Below the pieces are notes generated by a model. It was not told the DNA's origin and did no database searches. It worked only from the letters and a program-made list of their open reading frames with translations. Shown piece after piece: positions 32,039-42,586 of a stretch of DNA of 64,000 nt. Origin of the DNA: Spiroplasma endosymbiont of Panorpa germanica (GTDB lineage Bacteria > Bacillota_I > Bacilli_A > Mycoplasmatales > Mycoplasmataceae); NCBI RefSeq assembly GCF_964019765.1, contig NZ_OZ026461.1, positions 990,069 to 1,054,068 on the forward strand, written 5' to 3'. A program made the position numbers and the translations under genes. The number at the start of each line of letters is the position of its first letter. Position 1 is the first letter of the stretch.

Positions 32039-34088
32039 ACTTTTAAGTATTTTAGCTTCCGTTTCCCTGACAGCTTCAGTTGCAACAACGACTGTTTCTT
32101 GTACAAGTAATAAAATGAATTTGGAAGTTGCCAGACAAGCCAATGATATAAATAACTTAAAAATCGGAGTAGCACAAGCAGCTAAAAGTCTGGTTTTAAA
32201 TCATGAAAATGATTTGAGCATCGATTATACAATGGATAACTTCTTCTCTCCTTCTGTGATAGAAGATAATTTTTCAGGATTTAATAAAAATGATTTCCAA
32301 GGTGTTTCACGAACTAGATTCACAGCCATGTTCAAGAAATACTTTAATTCAAAAAATCCAATTAAAAAAGATTCATTAAACTCAAGTTTAGAAATTAAAG
32401 ATGGACGTAAACCACAAAGTGGTGGGTCAATTTTAACAAGTTTAGCTGGGTTCTCTGGATTAATTAAAACAATCACTAGTGGGAATTTCCTAGAACTAAT
32501 CATCGGGATGGCAGATTCTTCAGGACTGGTTGAGGAGATGTTAGATCCATTATTAGGAAAAACTGTTGCCGGTCTACTAGACGAACAAACTTTGAATGCT
32601 TTAGGTCAAGCTTTTGATTTATCTTGTTATAACGGGATGGCATATCAAGACGTTTTACAAAACGGGATGAATAGTTTATCAAATGGTCTAGTCAGATTAT
32701 CAAACAACCCAAACAATTTAACATATGCCAAAATCGGGGTTCCTTCTGACAAAAATAACGATAATTTAGCGAGTGAAAACTTGCAAAAAACTTTGCCAAA
32801 GATAAAATCAATTTTAGCAAATTTAGACATTGTTGAAAACCTACAGGCAGTGGGTGATATTCTTCACTTTGCAATTATCACTCTGACTTACCTTAATCAG
32901 TTTGATAAATTTAGAAGTTTTACTCCCTCAGATTCAGAACACTTGTTTGTTAGTGGTGAAAAAAATATAACTACTTTGAATAAAATAAGAGATCAAAATT
33001 TTAATGTTACAGATTCAGAGCCTGATATAAAAAAATTAGTAGCTAGTCTAAAATTCTATTTAAGCGTTGACGAAAAAGATGTTGAGGGTAGAAACTTTCA
33101 AAGACTGATTTCGATTCTTTTCGAATCGAAATCAATAATGAAACCCCTTGCGGGACCGAGTTTTTCTGTTGGGGGAATAAACTGATTATTTAAACCAATA
33201 GTTGGAATCATTGCTGAAATGAATGATATGAATAACTTTACTGCAGGAATTTTTGAAGGTATTTTAGGTATTTTTGCTAACAATTTAGCCAATCAAGATT
33301 CACTAAAGGTTTTAATTAAATATTTAAAGGGTCCAGTAGTTTGAAGATTTCTTCCTGAAGAAATGAAGGAAATGGTAAAAATGATCGAGAATAGTGAGGA
33401 ATATTATAATAATCCTTACAAGGCATTTTACTCAGGTTCTGGATTAGGTCCAATAATTAACATGATGAGCTCGACTTCAAGTAATGATAGTTTAAACATT
33501 AAATCATTTTTGGGGTCGGTTTCTCCAACAATTGATGCTATGGCAGATAAATTAAATGTTGATCGTTATGAAAATGTTAACTCAAGCAGTACGATAAAAA
33601 TTCAAGAACTGGGTAAATTTTTTACAGCAGTTGGTGAGAAAGAAGAATGAACAGATAGTTCAGGTAAAAAGAAAACAACAACTGTTCTTGAACACGCACT
33701 AACTGATTCTAAGAACATGTTTGAGAATCTTGGATATGACAAAAAAACTAAAAGTTTTGTTAGCAATAAACCATTAAGTATTTTGAAAAACTTTTTAAGT
33801 CAGAGTGCTGATGGTTTATCCGACATTGATGATATCTTATCAATGGTTGGTGAAAAAAAACATATTGAAAACCAAGCTTTCAATGAAGAAGTTAATAAAT
33901 TAACTTCTCAAACAAGCGACTGAGAAATAATAGATTTCAATGAAGATTACATTTTTGAAGATATTATTAATCACTTAGCAATTGAATTGAGTCATAATTT
34001 TGATGAAGTGAAAAACACTTACACAATAACAGCTCAAAGAAATAAAAACGGATATTTTACAATTTCTAGTTTTGAAATTAAAAAATAA
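32031..34088 (+). CDS. MOLPALP-type paralogous lipoprotein
   Basis: This 685-residue lipoprotein has lipobox TTTVSC. The block FDLSCYNGMAYQDVLQNGMN near residue 200 is characteristic of the Mollicutes MOLPALP lipoproteins, together with helical, Leu/Ile-rich repeats and an acidic C-terminus. Its ATG at 32031 lies inside the last codons of the GDSL esterase gene and has GGGAGG upstream. I reject a longer form from TTG 31998 because its signal peptide would be displaced. GDSL esterases and these lipoproteins have been seen side by side in related genomes, to my knowledge, but how they work together is not known. Confidence 0.85.
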
Positions 34089-34140
34089 AAAATCAACCCT
34101 AATGAGACCTGAGACAATCTCAGAAGGGGTTGATTTTTTT
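34089..34140. terminator. Bidirectional terminator
   Basis: AAATCAACCC pairs with GGGGTTGATTT, and the loop contains a second small stem (GAGA/TCTC). It separates the MOLPALP gene from the convergent ABC exporter. Confidence 0.85.
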
Positions 34141-34143
34141 GTT

Positions 34144-36084
34144 TTAATCCATTAGTCCAGCTTCATAAAGTTTTTTGAAGTGTCCTGGTTGTTTTTTTAA
34201 GGTTTCAAAAGTTCCGGTTTGAACAATTCCTGCACCATCTGCTCCTAGAACAATAATTTCATCAGCATTTTTTATTGTGCTTAGTCTGTGAGCGATTGAG
34301 ACAGTGGTTCTTCCTACCATTAGTAATTCAAGTTTTTCTTGAATTTCTTTTTCAACAATATTATCTAGAGCACTTGTGGCTTCATCTAGAATTAATATTT
34401 GGGGATCTTTTAAGAACATTCTAGCAATAATCATTCTTTGTTTTTGTCCACCAGATAGCATAAATCCACGTTCACCTAAAATAGTGTTATAGCCATCAGG
34501 TCATGTCATTATTAAATCGTGAAGTTCAGCTTTTTTACAGGCTTCCATAACTTCTTCATTAGTTGCACCAAATCTTCCATAAGAAACGTTGTCATAAACA
34601 TTACCATAAATTATTTGGGGATCTTGTTCAACGTATCCAATATTAAATAAGTAACTTGATAAATTTACATCTTTTAGGTTGATATTTTTGTTTATTAGGA
34701 TTTCTCCTTCAGTTGGGTCATAGTATCTTAATAGTAGTCGTGATATTGTTGATTTCCCACTTCCGGTTTCTCCAACAAAAGCATAACTTCGACCTTTTTT
34801 AAAGGTAAAGTCGAATTTTGGTAAAATAGTTTTTGTTGGTTTTTCGGGATAGGCAAATGAAACACCTTTGAAAACAATGTCTCCTTGAATTGAATCAATA
34901 TCAACACCATCTTTATAGTGAGGATCCATAATTGAATTTGATTTAATAGTTGAATCAACTCTGGTTGAAGCAACCGAGGCTTGGGCGATTCCCACCGAAG
35001 CCATTACCACTTGAAATAGTGGTCCAGTCATAATTCCTTGTGCCATTGTAAATGATGCAAATGTTACAGTGAAGAAGGCAACTCCCTCTGCTCCTGCGTT
35101 TCCATATTTTAGCATGGCAACTCCGATTGATATAAATTGAATAAAGCTGATTCCTGAAAATAATATTGTAATCATTAATGCTTGAACTTTACCCATTTTT
35201 ACAGATTCTTTATAATACTTTTTATGTAACTCATAAAATCTTTCAGTTTCATAATTTTCTGTTCCCGAAGCTTTTATTAAGCGAATTGCTCCGATTCGGT
35301 CAGTAACATCTCCATTGATGTCAGTAACTACTTCTCTAACTTTTGTATAACGTTTTTTTGTAAAGGCAAAAGAAATTGCCATTGCTAATAATATTAAGAA
35401 GAACATTCCCAATACACTAGCTGCTAGGGTTGCTTCAAAGATGAACATCATAATTGATGCCCCAATCATTGTTAGAAAAGCATTTATCAAAGTAACTGGT
35501 ACTTGAACTGCTTGATCTCCCACGATTTGAGTATCAGAAATTACTTTAGTAATGATTTCTCCAATTTTTTTGTCTGAATAATATGAGATATCTTGACGCA
35601 CTAAAGCTTCTAGTGATAAGTTTCTCAAATCAATTTCAATTTTTTTACCCATTAGAACCGAAAAGTACTGTGATCCATAACTGATTAAAGCACTTCCTAA
35701 CACTATTCCAAGGGCGATTGAAAGAGTTGTTTGTCAATGAAGCCCCCAAAAGTCATCCGCTCCTAGGGCTGGGTTATATCTTATCATAATATCAGTTGTC
35801 ATTTGCTTCACTAAAAGTGGAATTGCAATTGAACAAAGCACAGATATTATTGATAAAACGATAATAATTGTTGCCAAAAAGGCTTCTTTTTTGAAATAAC
35901 GTATTACCATCGGAAAAAAAGCGCCTTGAGGACGACTTAATTGCAGATCTTTTTTAATTAACTTAGCGATTTTATCAGTATGTTCTTTATCAGTAATTAC
36001 ATTATTTTCTAGTTTTTCGTTTAAAATATCAAATTCTTGACGAATTTCTGGTGTTTTAAACTCATGTTTTTGTTTCTTACTCAT
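34144..36084 (-). CDS. Multidrug/lipid-type ABC exporter half-transporter
   Basis: This 646-residue protein fuses six membrane helices (about residues 70-370) to a C-terminal ATPase domain with Walker A GETGSGKS, signature LSGGQKQR, Walker [13 protein letters not shown] and switch-histidine SIAHRLS. It is the MsbA/LmrA/MdlB class, working as a dimer to export lipids or drugs. The N-terminus has an extra hydrophilic extension of about 60 residues. ATG 36084 is preceded by AGAAGGAGT. It is a single-gene unit between two terminators, and the substrate is not shown by the sequence. A homodimer is likely, because no second half-transporter is adjacent. Confidence 0.93.
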
Positions 36085-36211
36085 TTTATTACTCCTTCTA
36101 GATATTATTGTATATTAAAAATATCAATTTAATTGATATTTTTAAAACTATAAGTGTTAAACTTAATTAAGTAAATTATTAAATTTATATTTATGAAGTA
36201 AATTAATTAAA

Positions 36212-36245
36212 AACTTTCCCGAATTTAATTTGTTGGGAAAGTCTC
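36212..36245 (-). terminator. Terminator of the lipoprotein gene at 36260
   Basis: On the minus strand GACTTTCCC pairs with GGGAAAGTT across a 14-base loop and is followed by T5. It lies 15 bases after the stop. Confidence 0.85.
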
Positions 36246-36259
36246 TTTTTGAATATGTA

Positions 36260-38053
36260 TTATTCTTTAATAGTTCAGTATGAGTGTTCGTATTCTAAAA
36301 AATCAGCTGGGAAACCAGGTCGAACAAGATATGTGGCAACTTTTTTAGGATACATTTCATTGTGGTGAAGACTTAATTTTTTAGGATCTTTTATTCCAGA
36401 TGAAAAAAAGTAAGTTCTTAAAACCACGTCGTTAATATAATATACCGGTTTACTGCTAGGGCAGAAAAAAAACATTTCATTATTTTCATTAATGTAAAGA
36501 TAGTCCAATTGTTGGTGGAAGGATTTATCAGCACTTGTATTCATAAATGCAGATGTAAGGTCAAAGCGTTTTGAGTATTCATTTGCTCGAGGATTTGCTG
36601 TTACTAAATCGTGTTCCACGGAAATAAAATCCAGATTATCTCCCTTAAGATCTGCTAAATCTCAAGATTCGGGTTTATCTAAGGAAAACAAATAGCTAAG
36701 ATAGTCTGACCCAGTTTCTTGTTTATCCTTTAAATTCGAAAACTCTTTTTGAAAATTAAAGGCGTCCATAACAAATTCATCATATAAGGTTAAGGTATCT
36801 TTAAAAGTACTTTTTTGTTTGATGGCAATCATCTGGCTTGTGAAATCATAACTATCTCCATTTATTTTAAAGGAAGCACCTTTAACCATTGCCCCAAAAA
36901 TAGCTAACGTCATTTTGTCATCTGTGTGGTTTATTTTGAATTTCGAATTTTGACTATTTAAAACGCCGATAATACTTAAGTTGCCAATTAGATTGTACTC
37001 TAAATTATATGAATTGATTGCTTCTGAAATATTCGGATCTTTTTGAATAGCTTGTCGCAATGTGAATGTAGGACCATCATTTGGCATTAGTTGATTTAGT
37101 CAGAGACTGCCATTTCCCTTTATATTGCTTAATGTTATATCAAGTAGTTGCTCATTTTCTAAATATGCTCACAATCAAGTACTAAAACTTCTAGGATCAT
37201 TTTGTTTTGAAACAATGCTTGTGGTTTCATAGCGGCTAGCATCAACTGTCGAGTAATCAGTAATTGATAGATTCAATTTTTCAACATCAATTTGAATTTT
37301 TTCAGTACTTAATGTGTTAATTTTATTTTTTAGATCGACCATTACTGGTTCAGTTTTATTTGTAATATAGCTCGTTGTGTTTTCTAAATTTCCTTTGTCA
37401 CTTTGAAAGACAAAATCATTTGCATAAGTTTTATTCATCATTTCTGAAAAACTTTCATCCATGTTTTTAGCATTAAGAGAATCATCTTTATGTAAAAAGA
37501 TATTCATAGCTGAATATGTAGAAATTTTTTGAGAAGAAACTTCACCGTTTTCTCTTTTGTGTGAAACCAGTGTTGCTATTTCAATGCCTAAAGTCAGGTT
37601 CTCGCCTTTTTCTAAAAAATTAATGCTTTCAATAGAAATGCCATTTTTAAGCGGGCTGGTCTTGTCAACTAATATTGGGTTATAATTTATGTTATTAACA
37701 ACTTCTTCTTGAAGTTCTGATTTAATTAAATCGTCAGGGATATTTTCGTAAAGAAAGCCTGCGAGTGTTTTATAAAAGTCACTATTGGGATTTGAAACAT
37801 CTTTTTTGTGTTCTGTTAATTCTTTAATTGTTAAAAATCACGGTAAGTCAAAATCCGAAACTCAAGAATATTTTGAAAAAGATTCGTTAATATTTTTTTG
37901 GAAAATAATAGCTACATCAGCGATGAAGCGATTTAGTAATTCCTGATAGTCAAATTGGTCATCAGAGTTTTTTTGTGTTTTACACGCAATAACTGTTAGG
38001 GGTGACGCTGCGGCAATGCTAGCTGATGCTAAAATAATTAATAATTTTCTCAT
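36260..38053 (-). CDS. Large surface lipoprotein, VNYNPILVD subfamily
   Basis: This 597-residue lipoprotein has lipobox TVIAC. It has NNINYNPILVDKTSPLKNG, EKGENLTLGIEIAT, FQSDKGNLENTT, INSYNLEYN, AIKQKSTF and LRTYFFSSGI, placing it with the genes at 24-30 kb although the ABC exporter and the esterase operon lie between. ATG 38053 has an AAGGAG-type site upstream. It is transcribed alone. No catalytic motif is visible. Confidence 0.9.
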
Positions 38054-38164
38054 ATAAAAACTCCTTTTTCATATTATAAGTGTTTTTTTTAATAAAATCA
38101 ACTTTTTGAAAAAGATTATGTTTTCTTTAAAATAAATTAAAATTTTTTTGTTGTTAAATTATTA

Positions 38165-38194
38165 AAAAATTGCTTAAATTAAAAGCAATTTTTG
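38165..38194 (-). terminator. Terminator overlapping the nuclease stop codon
   Basis: AAAAATTGCTT pairs with AAGCAATTTTT. On the minus strand the right arm encodes the last codons (NCF) and the stop lies in the loop, so coding region and terminator are interleaved. Confidence 0.75.
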
Positions 38195-38829
38195 TATTCA
38201 GGAACTTTTTTTAACTCATGGATTTGAGATTCAGCTTGTTGAATTTGCTCTTCACTAAATATGTAGTGAGCCTCGTTACGACTGTTAAAAACTTCGAAAA
38301 AGTCCACTTTGCCAACTTCTGGGAAAATGTCTAAAATTAGAATTTCATAAAGTTTTAACTGCAAGATTTCCTTCTCTGGATTCAATTTTGATGTAGTTTT
38401 AAAGTCAACTAGGTGTCATTTTTTGTTTACATCTATGTAAAGAAGGTCAAAAGTACCGTTAAATTTACCATTAGAAAGGGATAATTCACTAAAAACATCG
38501 ATTTCTTTTATTTTATTAAGCTTATTTTTAATTCAATTGTACTCATTAACGTGGGTTCTAATAGCATTTCCTTGTAAAGAATGGTAGCAATAGTGCTGTT
38601 CAATGCCCTTTAAGTATTGACTTAGATTATTATGGACACAAACTCCTTTGCTAATAGCTGCTTGCAAGATTTCTTGATCCACCAATTCTGCATTAAATGG
38701 GTAAAAATAGTTGATTAATTCACTTACACTAGGTAAATTGATAACTTCATTAGTTTTTGTATTTAAGTATTGGTGGTTTTCTTCAAGCAAAATCACTTGA
38801 GGATTTAAATAGTATTCTTTTAATTTCAT
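38179..38829 (-). CDS. PD-(D/E)XK-superfamily nuclease-like protein
   Basis: This 216-residue cytoplasmic protein has a core FNGTFDLLYIDVNKKWHLVD followed by FKTT. The Asp in GTFDLLY and the D-x-K in LVDFKTT fit the PD-(D/E)XK arrangement, also seen in RecB- and Cas4-like exonucleases. A following Gln (ILQLKLYEIL) is common in these proteins. It has no Cys cluster of the Cas4 kind. Start ATG 38829 is chosen over an upstream in-frame codon because AAAGGA precedes it. It lies alone, divergent from the membrane protein gene at 39 kb. Role in DNA repair, phage or plasmid DNA processing is open. Confidence 0.7.
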
Positions 38830-38955
38830 AATTTTATCCTTTTTTAATATTATATAGTATTTTGATAGTTTAACCATTTTCCTGATGTTTTTAAAATCAG
38901 AAATATTAAAAACTCAAAAACTTGCCTTAGCCTATGTAATTTTGATAAAATGATT

Positions 38956-38984
38956 TTGTAAACTAATAAGTTTACCAATATGAT
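38956..38984 (+). promoter_or_regulatory. Promoter with palindromic operator-like site
   Basis: TTGTAA at 38956-38961 and TATGAT at 38979-38984 are 17 bases apart. A perfect palindrome GTAAACT-AATA-AGTTTAC at 38958-38975 covers the -35 box and most of the spacer, as expected for a repressor site. It is about 37 bases before the ATG at 39021. Confidence 0.55.
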
Positions 38985-39020
38985 ATCCATAAAAAGATAG
39001 AAAGTCTAAGGGATAGTAAC

Positions 39021-40031
39021 ATGAACAAATTTTTATTAGGTGGAATGGGCGCTTTACTAGTGGGTAGTGCCGCCCTTTCCAACATTACAACCATTACCCA
39101 AAATAGTAAAAAAAATAATATTTATCAAGCAATGGAAGATTACGACATTAGCGATATTAATACTGATATTAATAGTCCAGAATTTTGAGAAGACATTAAA
39201 ATTATGGCTCGCGAACAGGTTGAAATTGCGATCACTCAAGGAATTGAAGAAGAAGAAGGTTTTTTGGGCAGCCGTTCAAAACGCGAAGTTGAAAATTATA
39301 CTTTTGACATAAGTGATGACTTTATAGATGAAATGCAGATAACCGACTTCAATGAGGATTTAGGAATGCTTTCCTTCTATGATTTAATAGTTGACGAAAG
39401 CCAAAAATATACCGAAGAAATTCAAGAAGTTTTTGATGAAGAGATTGGGGGTTGAATTGGCGATTTAACCGGACTTAATTCTCAAGTCACAAATCCTGAT
39501 TCTAGAATATTTTGTATCGATCCAGAAACATCACATAACTGATGTACTGAAGAGAAAGAACCTGAAATTCAAATTCCTGATGGCTATACAAAAAAAGATG
39601 TGGAAGAAACACTTAAATTTGACAAGATGATTCGCGATATTAACTTTGCTAACGCAATAATAATCCCTTTTGCAATTGGGGCTGCTGCAGCATCAATAGC
39701 TCTTTGAGCAATGGCGTGATTTTTTGGATTTAGTGTCCCAGCGGCAATCGCTTGTTCAGTTTTAGCAGCCGCATTATCAGTAACTTCTGCGGCTCTAACC
39801 GTAGCTACTTTGCCTCATGGTCAAATTAATTATCGACCTGTTGATGTTTATTATTTAGCAGCAGCTGTAGCAGACTTTACTTTAGCCATTGCAGATATTA
39901 TATTACTTATAGTTGGTGGTCTAACTGTTACAGTGGCAGCAACTGAGTGAGCATTTCCTGTCATTTTTCTTGCATTAGGTGCAATTGGAATGTTGGTTAC
40001 TTACTGCGACTTGTTTGGTCAAATAAAATAA
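39021..40031 (+). CDS. Secreted/membrane protein with C-terminal four-helix hydrophobic domain
   Basis: This 336-residue protein has an N-terminal hydrophobic signal (LLGGMGALLVGSAALS), then an acidic domain to about residue 205, with a local basic site GSRSKREV at 83-90 that interrupts the acidic run. The last 130 residues are strongly hydrophobic, with about four Ala/Ile/Val-rich helices and little charge. A strict disulfide pair is possible (C167, C174 in IFCIDPETSHNWC). It is followed after 17 bases by a lipoprotein gene, so they form an operon with an upstream palindromic promoter. No known family. It could be a membrane protein or a membrane-inserting secreted protein, and the sequence does not decide. 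Confidence 0.75.
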
Positions 40032-40048
40032 TAATTAAAGGAGTAATT

Positions 40049-40675
40049 ATGAAGAAAATTTTAGCTATTTTAGCAACCATTGGTTTAACAAGCCCGTTAG
40101 CAACAGTAACTGCGTGCTCAAAAGACCCCGTTGTTGAAAAACCCGATATCCCTGTGGTATCAGAATTTGATTATGGCAACATCCAAGAGCTATTTAAAGT
40201 GGTAGACTTAGGAGATATTTTAGTGACCCCAGAACTAACTCGACCTAATGTTTCATTAGAGACAGTTGTTAAACTTGTTCAAAAAATAAATAACATCAAA
40301 ATTGACTGAAATAATTTAGATGTTATAATTAGTAAGAACAGTGCACAAATATCAACTAATCCTAACCAAACAAAGTATCTTGGAGAAGCAGTTACTTTGA
40401 ACTATAAAGTTGTGGTTGAAGTTAGCGAAGCTATTACATCACCCAATATTGGTAGTGTTACCAATTGGACTGCAAGCAATGATGTTGTTTTACTTTATAA
40501 CTCATTGACAGTCTTGGAAAAGGAAAATATTTTATTCCATCCAGATGTCAATAATAACGGCTCTGATCATTTTGAAATAAAAGATAATAATCAATTGGAT
40601 AGTTTTATTTTAGTGGCAAATAATGCTGGAGACTACATCGGGGAAATTAAAATTTTTTATGAATTAACAAAATAG
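40049..40675 (+). CDS. Small lipoprotein of unknown function
   Basis: This 208-residue lipoprotein has lipobox TVTAC with a Pro-rich linker (KDPVVEKPDIPVVSEFD) after Cys23. The mature part is mainly beta-type, with ISTNPNQTKYLGEAVTLNYK and a repeated polar segment, reminiscent of the domain layout of Spiroplasma spiralin-like lipoproteins. I do not see enough identity to call it spiralin. ATG 40049 follows AAAGGAG. It is the second gene of a two-gene operon and ends at a strong terminator. Confidence 0.8.
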
Positions 40676-40692
40676 AATTAACTGTTATATTT

Positions 40693-40740
40693 AAATAAAA
40701 AATAATCATACAGTTTTTTCGGTATGATTATTTTTTATTT
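40693..40740 (+). terminator. Strong intrinsic terminator
   Basis: A perfect 19-base stem AAATAAAAAATAATCATAC pairs with its complement across a ten-base loop. Its T-rich right arm can release the transcript. Confidence 0.9.
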
Positions 40741-40766
40741 AAATAACCAAGGAAGGAAATAAGCAA

Positions 40767-41738
40767 ATGAGCCACGATTTGAGCAAACTAAAGGAAATGA
40801 TAAATAAAGACGTAAAAAAAAGTCTTCAAGATAGTCTCATCTCTCATAAAAAACCCGGTAAGTGGGTGTTTAATTTAGGTATATGTTTTGCTGCAGCAGC
40901 TCTATGTTCGATAATTATGACTTTCTTTGTAGAAAGGGTTTTGTGAGTATCAGTTTCAGTAGGACTATGTCTTATTTTCACAATCATTGCGAACATACTT
41001 TTTGCTGTTCACTTTAATAAAGCATCAAAAAAGTTAAAAGAGTTTCATGAAAGGTTAGATTTCCCCAAATACTACAAAAAAGGATTGGAAATGGTGACTA
41101 ACAAAAAAGTTAAACGATGCTTAATTCAAAATCAGATGATTCATAAAGAATTTTACATTGATAAATATTCTTATATTAATAGTTTTATCATAGATGAAGA
41201 AAGGAGTGCTTTTTTGAACTTTCAAATTGGTGATAACCAAGTTTCTTATGGAACGCTTGCTTATAATGGAAGAAGTAAGTCAATGGATTATAACGACTAC
41301 TTTCACATTTCAAAAATAAGTTCTGGGAGCCTTCATGATTTTGAAATGTATTTCAAACTCAAGCCATTTAAACTACCAGATAATCACGAAGAAGTTGATT
41401 TAGAGTCTGTTGAATTTAATCAATGTGCTAATGTTTATAGTGGTAACCAAGTGATGACAAGAAAGCTTTTTGAACCTTCTACTATTAAAAAAGTTATAGA
41501 AAGCGTTGGTAAAAAAGATCAGGCTAAATTTATATATTTATTTGTGGAAGGTGATGGATGTTTTGGTGAAATCAAAAACTACAACGTTAATCGCTTCAAA
41601 GATGGCAGTCTAAAAGATTTTTTAATCGATAAAGATTTAGATATTCAAGTGGATAACATCTATAATAAAGTTGTTCGCGAGCTGAAAGATATATCTCAAA
41701 TTCTAGATTTTGTAGGTATTTTAGGACTTTATGAATAG
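40767..41738 (+). CDS. DUF3137-like membrane protein
   Basis: This 323-residue protein has a cytoplasmic basic N-terminus, two membrane helices (about residues 34-55 and 60-82) and a soluble C-terminal domain. That two-helix plus soluble layout and the strand pattern around FHISKISSGSLHDFEMYFKL resemble the mollicute DUF3137 family. I see no catalytic motif. ATG 40767 is preceded by AAGGAAGG. Gene is alone between two terminators. Function unknown. Confidence 0.6.
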
Positions 41739-41759
41739 GAATGGGTAATTTTACCTAAA

Positions 41760-41794
41760 TAAAAAACCACCAATATTTAATTGGTGGTTTTTTT
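41760..41794. terminator. Bidirectional terminator
   Basis: AAAAACCACCAA pairs with TTGGTGGTTTTT. It lies between the DUF3137-like gene and the convergent ispE. Confidence 0.9.
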
Positions 41795-41845
41795 AAAAGT
41801 AAAATAAATCTTCTGTTTGAGGCATTTCTTTTTTATCAACAGTAG

Positions 41846-42583
41846 CTACATTTTAACTTCTTCGCTATCCTCTTGTGGAGGCATAATAAATAACGTTGAG
41901 CCTGTACCTGTTAATTGAGCTCCGGGGAACATTTTAAAAGCTTCCTCCATTTCTGGATAGACACTTAAGCAAGCTTCTTTTAAACTATTTCTTAAATCAA
42001 GCATATAAGGATCATATATTTCATCATATCTTTCATAAACTTCTCTTGAACTACAATTGATATGACGGTTAAGAATTAAATCTTTTCTTCCAATTTTTTC
42101 AATGACCTTAGCTTTTCTGACTCTGCTACCATAAAGCCCTACTTTGGCTGTTTTATATCCTGATGCAAAAAAGTAGCAGTCATAGCCGACTTTTTTTGAA
42201 ACAATTTTTATTAATTTTTTCGAGCGTTTAAACTGAAACATTTGAGTCAAACATTCAATTGTAGAAATAGCATTTGAGCTACCTCCTCCAAGCCCTGAAC
42301 CGATTGGAATTCTCTTAGTTAACTTGATTTCTAGCCCCACATCAATTTGATAAAATTCTAGAAAAGCTAGTGCTGCGATAATTACCGAATTATTATCGTT
42401 TAATATTTCAGGGTAGTTGCAAATTAGTTTTATTTTTCTTTCAGGTATTTCTGTGATTTTTATGGTATCATAAAAATCCTCAATCAAAGTGACTGTTGAT
42501 CTGATTCTGTGATATTTTTCAAAGAAAAATCTTTTTCACACTTTTAATGAAGTATTTACCTTACAAAAAGAATTGACTGTCAT
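41846..42583 (-). CDS. ispE: GHMP kinase, IspE-like (CDP-ME kinase)
   Basis: This 245-residue protein has the GHMP ATP loop PIGSGLGGGSSNA (residues about 83-95) and a late Gly-rich block LTGTGSTLFI. In bacteria with the methylerythritol pathway IspE phosphorylates 4-diphosphocytidyl-methylerythritol on the way to isoprenoids. Spiroplasma lack most of that pathway to my knowledge, so the true substrate is uncertain. The protein is shorter than the usual 280-300 residues, and its N-terminal CKVN block is a weak version of the normal K-x-N. It is the last gene of rnmV-ksgA-ispE, the conserved order also found in other Firmicutes. ATG 42583 lies after AGGAGG inside the end of ksgA. Confidence 0.82.
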
Positions 42584-42586
42584 AAT

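Noticed and set aside
39263..39274. R-S-K-R site as a furin cleavage site
   Set aside because: Interesting, but there is no other sign of a host-processed toxin, and dibasic sites are common by chance.
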